Positions 18,778-26,637 of a DNA stretch of 64,000 nt are shown one piece after another; the first letter of the stretch is position 1, and each line of letters begins with the position of its first letter. The notes under the pieces are model-generated. The model had not been told where the DNA came from, made no database searches, and saw only the letters and a program-made list of their open reading frames with translations. Made by a program: the position numbers and the translations under genes. The stretch comes from an uncultured Lachnospiraceae bacterium (lineage in GTDB: Bacteria > Bacillota > Clostridia > Lachnospirales > Lachnospiraceae). The stretch covers positions 1-64,000 of the forward strand of contig CAJTYM010000015.1 in assembly GCA_910583835.1 (NCBI GenBank), read 5' to 3'.

Positions 18778-18809
18778 AAAACCCGGCGTGAGGTGTCGCG
18801 CCGGGTTTT
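18778..18809. terminator. Bidirectional terminator between convergent genes
   Basis: An 11-bp perfect stem, AAAACCCGGCG (18778-18788) with CGCCGGGTTTT (18799-18809), and a 10-base loop. The A-rich and T-rich flanks allow termination from both sides: the metallopeptidase gene on + and the small membrane protein gene on -. Confidence 0.88.
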
Positions 18810-18857
18810 GTAAATTATGCAGTTTGGGCAGAGACTGGTCGAATCGCCGCAAGCGGC

Positions 18858-19118
18858 CTATTCTGCGCTGTCTGCCGTCTGCAGTGTATTCAGGTAATCG
18901 TTCAGGGCATCTACATTTACCTCTGTGCGGGAAGCGGCAGCCTCCTTGTCCCCCGTACGGAAGTATCCGTAAGCGGAATAGCCAATCCAGCCTACGATTG
19001 CCAGACATATCACGGAACCGCAGATTGTGTAAACAGTATGCATGAATTTCTGTTTCTTTAATGTCTTCTTGCGGTTTGCCTTTTCTTCTTTATAGCGGTC
19101 TACTTTTGCTTGGCTCAT
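18858..19118 (-). CDS. Small single-pass membrane protein, unknown function
   Basis: An 86-residue protein: a basic N-terminus (MSQAKVDRYKEEKANRKKTL), one membrane helix (TVYTICGSVICLAIVGWIGY) and an acidic extracytoplasmic tail ending QTADSAE. The start at 19118 has AGGAGAATTACC ahead of it; an upstream in-frame codon lacks a ribosome binding site. I do not recognise a named family beyond similarity in layout to small Lachnospiraceae membrane proteins. Part of its tail-coding sequence is duplicated at 12960-13000. Confidence 0.72.
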   Translation of the reverse strand: MSQAKVDRYKEEKANRKKTLKKQKFMHTVYTICGSVICLAIVGWIGYSAYGYFRTGDKEAAASRTEVNVDALNDYLNTLQTADSAE

Positions 19119-19225
19119 GGTAATTCTCCTTAATTCATAGTTTAGTATCATAATTTAAGTACAAGTATACACCATTTTTGTGAAAAAGTCTTGAACTTTT
19201 TACAGAAATATTGAAAAATTTTGGA

Positions 19226-19254
19226 TTGTGGTGAATGAGGTTCTGTTATATAAT
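19226..19254 (+). promoter_or_regulatory. Candidate promoter of thyA-folA
   Basis: TTGTGG (19226-19231), a 17-base spacer and a perfect TATAAT (19249-19254), 38 bases before the thyA start. Consensus match only. Confidence 0.5.
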
Positions 19255-19291
19255 ATAGAGATATTATGTCGTTTCGATAAAAGGAGAACGT

Positions 19292-20140
19292 ATGAGCTTA
19301 GCAGATAATATTTTTATAGATATGTGCCGTGACATCCTCGATAACGGCGTCAGCACCGAAGGGGAGAAGGTGCGCCCTCACTGGGAGGATGGCAGCAGCG
19401 CCTACACGATTAAGAAATTTGGCGTGGTCAGCCGTTACGACCTTGCCGTGGAATTTCCGGCAATCACTTTGCGCAAGACTGCAATCAAGAGCTGCACAGA
19501 TGAAATACTGTGGATATGGCAGAAGAAATCTAACAATATCCATGACCTGCACAGCCATATCTGGGACGAGTGGGCGGATGAGACAGGCTCCATCGGCAAA
19601 GCATATGGCTATCAGATGGGCGTGAAGCATAAATACCGCGAGGGCATGATGGACCAGGTGGACAGGGTGATTTATGATTTGAAGAACAACCCATTCAGCC
19701 GCCGGATTATGACGAATCTGTATGTCCATCAGGATTTAAGCGAGATGAATCTTTATCCCTGTGCGTACAGCATGACATTCAATGTCACGCAGAAGCAGGG
19801 GCAGGACAAGCTGACGTTAAATGCCGTGTTAAATCAGCGTTCCCAGGACGTGCTGACGGCGAACAACTGGAATGTGTGCCAGTATGCGGTGCTGATGCAT
19901 ATGCTGGCGCAGGTCTGTGGCATGCATGTGGGTGAGCTTGTGCATGTGATTGCTGACGCCCACATTTACGACAGGCACGTTCCGTTGGTGGAGGAGCTGA
20001 TTGCGAGGGAGACATATCCTGCGCCTGAATTTTGGCTGAATCCTGAGGTGAAGGATTTCTATGCATTTACCAGGGAGGACGTAAGGCTTGACAATTATGT
20101 GACAGGACCGCAGATAAGGGACATTCCTGTTGCAATCTAA
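19292..20140 (+). CDS. thyA: Thymidylate synthase
   Basis: A 282-residue folate-dependent thymidylate synthase that methylates dUMP to dTMP with methylenetetrahydrofolate as donor and reductant. The catalytic Cys lies in MNLYPCAYSMTFNV, the position of the PPC(H) block, and the dUMP-binding segment LNQRSQDVLTANNWNVCQYA and the folate-binding HIYDRHVPLVEELI follow. AAAGGAG lies just before ATG. folA, which regenerates tetrahydrofolate from the dihydrofolate this enzyme makes, follows after 15 bases in one operon. Confidence 0.96.
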   Translation: MSLADNIFIDMCRDILDNGVSTEGEKVRPHWEDGSSAYTIKKFGVVSRYDLAVEFPAITLRKTAIKSCTDEILWIWQKKSNNIHDLHSHIWDEWADETGSIGKAYGYQMGVKHKYREGMMDQVDRVIYDLKNNPFSRRIMTNLYVHQDLSEMNLYPCAYSMTFNVTQKQGQDKLTLNAVLNQRSQDVLTANNWNVCQYAVLMHMLAQVCGMHVGELVHVIADAHIYDRHVPLVEELIARETYPAPEFWLNPEVKDFYAFTREDVRLDNYVTGPQIRDIPVAI

Positions 20141-20155
20141 CCAAAGGAGGCATTT

Positions 20156-20647
20156 ATGAATTTAATTGCAGCAGTAGATAAAAATTGGGCAATCGGCATG
20201 AATAACCAATTGCTCGTGCGTATTCCCGATGACATGAAACGTTTCCGCCGCATGACCGTGGGAAAGGCAGTCGTGCTGGGGAGGAAGACCTTGGAGACGT
20301 TTCCGGGTGGACGCCCTTTGAAAGACCGCACGAATATTGTGCTGAGCAAGAACAGGAGCTATCAGGTCGAGGGCGCCGTCTGCGTACACAGCCTAAAGGA
20401 GCTTGACGAAGAACTGGCAAAATACCAGAGTAAAGATATTTTTGTGATTGGCGGGGAGAGTATTTACAGGCAGTTGCTGAATCAATGCGATACGGCGTAT
20501 ATTACCAAGCTGGACTATGAATATCAGGCAGATGCCTGGTTTCCGAACCTGGATAGGGAGGAAGCATGGCAGGTCTGCGAGGAGAGCGAAGAACAGACGT
20601 ATTTTGATTTAGAGTATTATTTTGTGAAATATAGCAAAAACTGCTGA
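20156..20647 (+). CDS. folA: Dihydrofolate reductase
   Basis: A 163-residue NADPH-dependent reductase with the family's blocks: N-terminal NLIAAVDKNWAIGMNNQLL with the Met20-type loop, VLGRKTLETFPGGRPLKDR, and the C-terminal glycine pair IGGESIYRQLL. AAAGGAGG precedes the ATG. The partner gene thyA lies directly upstream, and the transporter downstream starts within 15 bases. Confidence 0.96.
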   Translation: MNLIAAVDKNWAIGMNNQLLVRIPDDMKRFRRMTVGKAVVLGRKTLETFPGGRPLKDRTNIVLSKNRSYQVEGAVCVHSLKELDEELAKYQSKDIFVIGGESIYRQLLNQCDTAYITKLDYEYQADAWFPNLDREEAWQVCEESEEQTYFDLEYYFVKYSKNC

Positions 20648-20660
20648 AAAGGTGGCGGCT

Positions 20661-21611
20661 ATGGATAATTTTATTTTCAGTATCAATGTGACGCTGCCCA
20701 TTTTCCTGGTGATGGTGCTGGGATGGGGCCTGAAGCAGACAGGCATGCTGAATGACAATTTTGTCACGGTGGCGAACAAATTTAATTTTGATGTGACGCT
20801 GCCGTTTCTGCTGTTTCAGGACATTTCCTCGGTGGATATCAAGGCAGTGTTTGATTTAAAATATGTGCTGTTCTGCGCAGTCTCAAGTTCCGTATGTTTT
20901 TGGCTTATCTGGGGCGGCGCCAAGCTGTTTATGAAAGATAAGCAGATGATTGGGGCGTTTGTGCAGGCATCGTTTCGCAGCAGCGCGGCAGTGCTGGGGC
21001 TTGCCTTTATCCAGAACCTCTATGGGCAGTCGGCAATGGGACCGTTGATGATTATCGGGGCAGTCCCCCTGTACAATATCTATTCCGTGATTGTGCTGAC
21101 TTTTGAAGGGGAGCAGGAAAAGAAACTGGATAAGGCAGGAAAAGTCCGTGAAGCATGTGCCAACATCCTTAAGAACCATATTATTATCGCCATTGTCTTA
21201 GGGCTTGCCGTCTCGCTGTGCGGTGTGCAGCTTCCGGTACTGGTGAGTAAGACCGTGGGCAATATTGCCCAGATGGCAACGCCGTTGGCGCTGGTGACCT
21301 TGGGCGCGGGCTTTGAGGGCAGGAAAGCGCTGGCGAAAATCAAGCCCACGCTGGCAGCTTCTTTCATTAAGCTGATTCTGCAAGCGGCAGTCTTTCTCCC
21401 AGTGGCAGTGTCTATGGGGTATACCGGGGAAAAGCTGATTGCGATATTGATTATGCTTGCTGCTCCCGCCACGCCGAGCTGTTATATCATGGCAAGGAGC
21501 ATGAATAATGATGGGACGCTGACGGCAAGCATTGTCGTCATGACCACGCTTCTGTCTACGTTTACCCTGTTGGCGTGGATTTTTCTGCTGAAAACACTGG
21601 GTTTGATATGA
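20661..21611 (+). CDS. AEC (auxin efflux carrier) family transporter
   Basis: A 316-residue membrane protein of the AEC / malate permease-like family, with about ten hydrophobic helices in two halves and the typical first helix (FSINVTLPIFLVMVLGWGLK) and late APATPSCYIMARSM block. The ATG at 20661 follows AAAAGGTGG by 5 bases; a GTG nine bases earlier is less likely. Family members export or import organic anions; the substrate cannot be deduced. It sits close behind folA, probably cotranscribed by position rather than function. Confidence 0.85.
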   Translation: MDNFIFSINVTLPIFLVMVLGWGLKQTGMLNDNFVTVANKFNFDVTLPFLLFQDISSVDIKAVFDLKYVLFCAVSSSVCFWLIWGGAKLFMKDKQMIGAFVQASFRSSAAVLGLAFIQNLYGQSAMGPLMIIGAVPLYNIYSVIVLTFEGEQEKKLDKAGKVREACANILKNHIIIAIVLGLAVSLCGVQLPVLVSKTVGNIAQMATPLALVTLGAGFEGRKALAKIKPTLAASFIKLILQAAVFLPVAVSMGYTGEKLIAILIMLAAPATPSCYIMARSMNNDGTLTASIVVMTTLLSTFTLLAWIFLLKTLGLI

Positions 21612-21787
21612 TAGGTGTTACAGTTCACTCGTCGGCCAATATGGAGATAATCACATGCTTGCATGATGATTTCTCCATTTGTGCTGACGGAGGGAACGCC
21701 AGTTTATGAGCAAAGTTAGCTGCGAAGCAGCGAGAAAGCGCTGTAAGCGCCTTTGCGAATGGCGTGGGAGTGAACAGTAACTTATAG
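21611..21787. repeat. 177-bp structured element with inverted termini
   Basis: The ends are inverted repeats (GTTACAGTTCACTC near 21617-21630 against GAGTGAACAGTAAC at 21768-21781, one mismatch, extending weakly outward). Inside are nested hairpins: GTCGGC..ATGGAGA..CACATGC against GCATG..TCTCCAT..GCTGAC, then GCTGCGAAGCAGC (perfect stem, GAA loop) and CGCTGTAAGCG. No coding potential. It looks like a non-autonomous mobile or palindromic intergenic element. Confidence 0.7.
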
Positions 21788-21820
21788 GTTGGAAAAACAG
21801 GTAAAAAAGAAAATAGGACT

Positions 21821-21848
21821 TTCACATTAAAATAAATTCTGTTACAAT
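21821..21848 (+). promoter_or_regulatory. Candidate promoter of ilvBN
   Basis: TTCACA (21821-21826), a 16-base spacer and TACAAT (21843-21848), about 30 bases before the ilvB start. The leader is too short for a T-box, so any amino-acid control must be at initiation. Confidence 0.5.
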
Positions 21849-21878
21849 AACAGGAAAACCATTAGTTGAGGTGAAATT

Positions 21879-23603
21879 ATGGCAATGGATATCACAGGTA
21901 AAAAGTTGTTTGTAAAAGCGCTCTCCGAGGAGGGCGTAGATACGGTATTTGGCTATCCCGGCGGGATGGTGACCGATATTTTGGACGAATTATATAAACA
22001 TGAAGAGATTGAGCTGGTCCTGCCGCGCCATGAGCAGGGACTGATTCACGAAGCGGAAGGGTATGCCCGTGCTACCGGGAAAGTCGGCGTCTGCCTGGTG
22101 ACCAGCGGTCCCGGCGCGACCAATATCATGACTGGGCTGGCGGACGCCCATTATGACAATATCCCTCTGGTGTGCATCACCGGGCAGGTTCCTTTGAATT
22201 TAATCGGCAACGATGCCTTTCAGGAGGTCGACATTGTCGGCATGACCAGGAGCATCACCAAGTATGGGGTGACCGTCCGAGACAGGAAAGATTTGGGGAA
22301 AATCCTCAAAATGGCATTCCACATTGCCCAGACCGGGAAGCCTGGTCCGGTGCTGATTGACCTGCCCAAGGACATCCAGACGGCAATGGGGCCGGGGGAA
22401 TACCCGGAGTCGGTGTCCATACGCGGCTACAAGCCCAATGCGAGCGTACATATCGGGCAGCTGAAGAAGGGCTACAAACTGCTGAAAGCGGCAAAGAAAC
22501 CATTAATTCTGGCTGGCGGCGGCATCAATATTGCCAAGGCAAACAGTAAGCTGCTGGAGCTGGTGGAGAAGACAAGGATTCCGGTGGTGACGACAATCAT
22601 GGGCAAAGGCGCAGTGCCGACAGACCATCCTTATTATGTGGGGAACAGCGGGATGCATGGACGTTATGCGGCAAATATGGCGGTTGGGGACTGCGATGTG
22701 CTGTTTTCTATCGGAACCAGGTTCAATGACCGTATTACGGGGGATTTGAACGAATTTGCCCCCCATGCACAGATTGTCCATGTAGATATCGATACGGCTT
22801 CCATCTCCCGAAATGTGGTGGTGGATGTGCCGATTGTGGCGGATGCCAACCTGGCATTGGAGAAGCTGCTGGAGTGGGCGGCCCCCCAGGAGACGGACGA
22901 GTGGCTGGCGCAGATTCGCGAATGGGACAAGGAGAACCCCTTGGAAATGCGCCGGGATAAGGGCATGACCCCGCAGATGATTATAGAGGAAATCAATGCA
23001 CAGTTCCCGGAAGGGATTATCGTTACCGATGTCGGGCAGCACCAGATGTGGGCAACCCAGTATGTGGAACTGAACGAGAAGAAGCAGTTTATAACATCGG
23101 GAGGCCTGGGCACGATGGGCTTTGGCTTTCCGGCGGCAATCGGGGCGAAGATTGGCTGTCCTGACAAACAGGTCATCTGTATCAGCGGCGATGGCGGGAT
23201 GCAGATGAACATACAGGAGCTTGCCACGGCGATGGCGCAGGAAGCGAATGTCATCGTATGTATTTTCAATAATTATTATCTGGGCATGGTGCGCCAGATG
23301 CAGCAGCTTTTCTATGGCAAGCGTTATGAGGCAACATGCCTGAGGCGGCGCAAGGGCTGTCCGCGCGACTGCAAAGGTCCGGGTGAGCAATGTCCCAAGT
23401 ATGAGCCGGATTTTGTAAAGCTTGCGGAGAGTTATGGGGCGTGCGGCATCCGCGTTACCAGTGAGGATGAGATTGTTCCGGCATTTGAAAAGGCAAAGCA
23501 GTGCCATACGCCGGTACTCATCGAATTCATGATTGCCACCGAGGACATTGTGCTGCCGATGGTAAAAGGCGGCAATCCCATGACGGAAATGATTTTAAAA
23601 TAA
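21879..23603 (+). CDS. ilvB: Acetolactate synthase large (catalytic) subunit
   Basis: A 574-residue thiamine-diphosphate enzyme that makes 2-acetolactate and 2-aceto-2-hydroxybutyrate, the first common step to valine, leucine and isoleucine. Visible are the catalytic Glu region (LPRHEQGLIHEAEGYARATG), the central FAD/NAD-fold domain, and the TPP/Mg motif GDGGMQMN...NNYYLGM. Near residues 487-505 it carries a four-cysteine insertion (Cys487, 494, 498, 505) before PKYEPDFVKLAES. ilvN follows 18 bases later. Confidence 0.96.
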   Translation: MAMDITGKKLFVKALSEEGVDTVFGYPGGMVTDILDELYKHEEIELVLPRHEQGLIHEAEGYARATGKVGVCLVTSGPGATNIMTGLADAHYDNIPLVCITGQVPLNLIGNDAFQEVDIVGMTRSITKYGVTVRDRKDLGKILKMAFHIAQTGKPGPVLIDLPKDIQTAMGPGEYPESVSIRGYKPNASVHIGQLKKGYKLLKAAKKPLILAGGGINIAKANSKLLELVEKTRIPVVTTIMGKGAVPTDHPYYVGNSGMHGRYAANMAVGDCDVLFSIGTRFNDRITGDLNEFAPHAQIVHVDIDTASISRNVVVDVPIVADANLALEKLLEWAAPQETDEWLAQIREWDKENPLEMRRDKGMTPQMIIEEINAQFPEGIIVTDVGQHQMWATQYVELNEKKQFITSGGLGTMGFGFPAAIGAKIGCPDKQVICISGDGGMQMNIQELATAMAQEANVIVCIFNNYYLGMVRQMQQLFYGKRYEATCLRRRKGCPRDCKGPGEQCPKYEPDFVKLAESYGACGIRVTSEDEIVPAFEKAKQCHTPVLIEFMIATEDIVLPMVKGGNPMTEMILK

Positions 23604-23621
23604 GGGAAGGAGACGGAACTC

Positions 23622-24146
23622 ATGACGAAAAACAGATGGATTGCATTGTATGTGGAAAATCAGGTGGGCGTCCTGGCAAAAGTCTCCGGTCTTTTTTCGG
23701 GGAAATCTTATAACCTGCAGAGCCTTACCGTGGGGACTACGGAGGATGAGACAATTTCCCGCATGACAATCTGCGTGACCAGCGATGACATTACCTTTGA
23801 GCAGATTAAAAAGCAGCTCAACCGCATGGTGGAGGTGATTAAGGTCATGGACTTTACGGACATGCCCATCCACATGAAGGAAATCCTCTTTGCCAAAGTG
23901 AAAGACTGCTCGGTAGAGGACAAGGCAGAGCTGTTTCAGATTGCACAGGTATTCCATGTAGAGGTGGCGGATATCGGCACAGACAGCATTCTCTTAGAGT
24001 GCAAGGCAACGGAACGCCGCAACAATGAACTGATTGACCTGTTAAGAAGCAAGTTTAAGCAGATAGAGATTGTCCGCGGAGGAGGAGTGGCGATTGAATC
24101 CATCAGCACATCCTGTGCCGGACGTTCGGAATATTTCAGGAAATAA
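23622..24146 (+). CDS. ilvN: Acetolactate synthase small (regulatory) subunit
   Basis: A 174-residue regulatory subunit with an N-terminal ACT domain (RWIALYVENQVGVLAKVSGL) and the C-terminal ALS_ss_C domain, the standard two-domain length. It binds valine and controls IlvB activity. GGGAAGGAGACGG precedes the ATG, and the gene is cotranscribed with ilvB. Confidence 0.95.
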   Translation: MTKNRWIALYVENQVGVLAKVSGLFSGKSYNLQSLTVGTTEDETISRMTICVTSDDITFEQIKKQLNRMVEVIKVMDFTDMPIHMKEILFAKVKDCSVEDKAELFQIAQVFHVEVADIGTDSILLECKATERRNNELIDLLRSKFKQIEIVRGGGVAIESISTSCAGRSEYFRK

Positions 24147-24221
24147 AGCTGAGGAAGCGCTGCATATTTGCAAGAGAGAGTATGCCTAAAATATAATTAT
24201 CGTAAATATGGGAGAGTTGAT

Positions 24222-24743
24222 ATGCGTAAAATTTTAGTCGTTGTGGACATGCAGAAAGATTTTATAGACGGAACCTTGGGAACTACAGAGGCGCAGGCTA
24301 TCGTACAGCCGGTGGCAGAGAAAATGAAATCTTATGATAAAGCAGATATTTATGTCACCAGGGATACGCATGGGGAAAATTACCTGCAGACTGCCGAGGG
24401 CAGGAAACTGCCGGTAATCCATTGCGTGAAAGGGACAAAGGGCTGGCAGCTTCATCCCGAGATAGAAGCCGCGGCAGATAAGAGCCATATCATAGATAAA
24501 CCAACCTTTGGCTCCATGGAGCTGATGGAACTTCTGCGCAGAGAAAATGAGAAAGAATCTCTGGAAATTGAACTGGTGGGGCTTTGTACCGATATCTGCG
24601 TGGTCAGCAACGCTTTGCTGCTGAAAGCAGCCATGCCGGAAAATACAATTCGGGTGGACTCTGGCTGTTGTGCCGGGGTCACGCCCGAATCCCATAAAGC
24701 TGCGTTGACGACAATGGAGATGTGCCAGATAGAAATTGAATAG
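24222..24743 (+). CDS. Isochorismatase-family cysteine hydrolase (nicotinamidase-like)
   Basis: A 173-residue hydrolase with the catalytic triad pattern of the family: Asp in VVVDMQKDFIDG, a Lys in the central strand region, and Cys in GLCTDICVVSNALLLKAAMP. The His-rich metal site of pyrazinamidases is only partly apparent, so the substrate (nicotinamide or another amide) is not certain. The start is at 24222, with GGGAGAG upstream; an in-frame codon 54 bases earlier lacks a site. It lies downstream of ilvN and convergent with the flavin reductase gene. Confidence 0.85.
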   Translation: MRKILVVVDMQKDFIDGTLGTTEAQAIVQPVAEKMKSYDKADIYVTRDTHGENYLQTAEGRKLPVIHCVKGTKGWQLHPEIEAAADKSHIIDKPTFGSMELMELLRRENEKESLEIELVGLCTDICVVSNALLLKAAMPENTIRVDSGCCAGVTPESHKAALTTMEMCQIEIE

Positions 24744-24753
24744 TTATAGTAAG

Positions 24754-24777
24754 CGACAAAAACAAAAATTTTTGTCG
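24754..24777. terminator. Bidirectional terminator
   Basis: Stem CGACAAAAA (24754-24762) with TTTTTGTCG (24769-24777) and a six-base loop, between the convergent hydrolase and flavin reductase genes. Confidence 0.8.
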
Positions 24778-24789
24778 TTCATTGCACAA

Positions 24790-25305
24790 TTATCGCGCCA
24801 GAATTTCTAAAATTTCCCCAACGTACAGGGTATGCAGGTTGCCGTCATCCTTGCCGGAGTACCATTTCTCTTTGATTTCAGGGTCAAGGAAATGTGCTTC
24901 GGTAATGGGGATGGCAGCCATTTTTCGACAGAGAATGAGGAAGTTTGCTTCATCCACATAGGGAGTATCGCCCTGAAATCCTACGGTGAGGCCTGAGGTC
25001 TTGAACTTGTCCTCTATCCTGCCTGAGACAATCCCGAAATATTTGAGGTCGTTTTTATATTTTTTATCGAAAAAGTTACAGGAAAAATACCCTTCGCGGT
25101 CTATGAATTCTTTGGTGTACCTTTTATCGCGGACAAAGATGAAAGCAACGTTTTTCCCCCAGAGTGTACCCAAGCCGCCCCAGCTTGCGGTCATGGCATT
25201 TGCCTTTTTCTGGTTGCCTGCTGCAATCAGCATCCAATCATCTGCAATCTTGGTGAAAGGGTTGATTTCCAATAAATCAATCGGATAGGGTTGGAATTGA
25301 TGCAT
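24790..25305 (-). CDS. Flavin reductase family protein
   Basis: A 171-residue FMN-binding split-barrel protein of the flavin-reductase-like family: N-terminal INPFTKIADDWMLIAAG, then ANAMTASWGGLGTLWGK (phosphate/FMN-binding loop) and VRDKRYTKEFIDREGYFSCN. Clostridia often carry several such proteins; whether it reduces free flavin or acts with a partner oxygen- or sulfur-metabolism enzyme is unknown. GGAGAAAC lies before the start. Monocistronic, convergent with the isochorismatase-type gene. Confidence 0.85.
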   Translation of the reverse strand: MHQFQPYPIDLLEINPFTKIADDWMLIAAGNQKKANAMTASWGGLGTLWGKNVAFIFVRDKRYTKEFIDREGYFSCNFFDKKYKNDLKYFGIVSGRIEDKFKTSGLTVGFQGDTPYVDEANFLILCRKMAAIPITEAHFLDPEIKEKWYSGKDDGNLHTLYVGEILEILAR

Positions 25306-25417
25306 AATGGTTTCTCCTTTGCTTAAATTTAGTCACAATCAGTATACATCATTTTGTAATATTTGCCTACGTTTTTATGAAAAAAAGTTATGAGCATTAT
25401 AAGTGCCAAGAATAATC

Positions 25418-25446
25418 TTGACAGCCATAGAAAAAAGTATAATAAT
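25418..25446 (+). promoter_or_regulatory. Candidate promoter of ilvE
   Basis: TTGACA (25418-25423), a 17-base spacer and AATAAT (25441-25446), about 40 bases upstream of the ilvE start. Confidence 0.55.
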
Positions 25447-25485
25447 TGATAGAAACGAGAAGAAGTACAGGATGGAGGAATGGTT

Positions 25486-26550
25486 ATGGATATCAAATTC
25501 ATAAAAAGCGACAATTTAAAGGAAAAGCCAGACCAGAGCAATCTGGGGTTTGGTAAGTATATGACGGATTATATGTTTGTGATGGAGTGGGACAAAGGCA
25601 TGGGCTGGCATGATGCCAGGATTGAGCCTTATGGTCCGGTGGAAATCAGCCCATCCTGTGTGACGCTGCATTATGCCCAGGAGACGTTTGAGGGCTTGAA
25701 AGCATACCGTACGAAAGAGGATAAGATTCTCCTGTTCCGCCCGGAGATGAATGCGCGGCGGATGATTAACTCCAACACACGGCTGTGTATGCCGGGATTT
25801 CCGGAAGATATGTTTGTACAGGCAGTGGAGGAATTGGTGAAAGTAGAGCGGGACTGGATTCCCTCGGAGCCGGGCACTTCCCTGTATATCCGCCCGTTTG
25901 TGTTTGCAACGGAGTCGGCGTTGGGCGTGCATATGGCAGTTTCCTACAAATTCATGGTTATCTGCTGTCCGGTAGGGGCATATTACCCAGAGGGCATTAA
26001 CCCGGTCAAAATCCTTGTGGAGGATGAACTGGTCCGTGCAGTAAAGGGCGGGACTGGCGATACCAAGTGCGGCGGCAATTATGCAGCTTCCATTTTGGGG
26101 CAGGTAAGGGCAGAGGAAAAGGGCTGTACCCAGGTGCTCTGGCTGGACGGCGTCAACAGGAAATATGTGGAAGAAGTTGGGACCATGAACATTATGTTTA
26201 AGATAAACGGCGAGATTTATACCGCGCCCACCGAAGGTACGGTGCTCCCGGGCGTTACCAGGGATTCCATTATCCATATCCTTAAAGACTGGGGCTATAA
26301 GGTAAATGAGACCCATCTGTCTGTGGACGATTTGATGAAAGCAGGGCATGACGGCAGTTTAGAGGAGGCATTTGGTACCGGAACGGCGGCAGTTATCTCA
26401 CCGGTCGGGGAATTCATGTATAAGGATGATGTCGTTACGGTCAATGATTTCAAGATTGGCGAGCTGACCCAGAAACTGTATGACTACCTGACGGGCATCC
26501 AGTGGGGAGATGTAGAGGACAAATACGGCTGGACCAGGGAAGTAAAATAA
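25486..26550 (+). CDS. ilvE: Branched-chain amino acid aminotransferase
   Basis: A 354-residue class-IV PLP aminotransferase that interconverts valine, leucine and isoleucine with their 2-oxo acids. Recognisable are HYAQETFEGLKAYRT, NARRMINSNTRLCMP, the PLP-lysine neighbourhood KGGTGDTKCGGNYAASI, and the late GTGTAAVISPVGE motif. ATG 25486 is chosen because GGAGGA sits 6 bases before it; an ATG six bases earlier would be too close. With ilvBN 2 kb upstream it completes part of a branched-chain amino acid neighbourhood, under its own promoter. Confidence 0.95.
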   Translation: MDIKFIKSDNLKEKPDQSNLGFGKYMTDYMFVMEWDKGMGWHDARIEPYGPVEISPSCVTLHYAQETFEGLKAYRTKEDKILLFRPEMNARRMINSNTRLCMPGFPEDMFVQAVEELVKVERDWIPSEPGTSLYIRPFVFATESALGVHMAVSYKFMVICCPVGAYYPEGINPVKILVEDELVRAVKGGTGDTKCGGNYAASILGQVRAEEKGCTQVLWLDGVNRKYVEEVGTMNIMFKINGEIYTAPTEGTVLPGVTRDSIIHILKDWGYKVNETHLSVDDLMKAGHDGSLEEAFGTGTAAVISPVGEFMYKDDVVTVNDFKIGELTQKLYDYLTGIQWGDVEDKYGWTREVK

Positions 26551-26637
26551 AGGCAGTATAAGAAGTTCGATGGCTATTGCAATTATGCGCACTCGTGCAA
26601 GAGGAAAATGTCACTACGTGACAGCACACTTTGTTTT

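Noticed and set aside
21788..21878. T-box leader for ilvB
   Set aside because: No AGGGTGGNACCGCG-type T-box sequence or terminator stem, and too little space.
22503..23507. 334-codon minus-strand frame opposite ilvB
   Set aside because: It is the antisense shadow of a clear acetolactate synthase gene, rich in Arg/His/Cys as such shadows are, with no initiation site.
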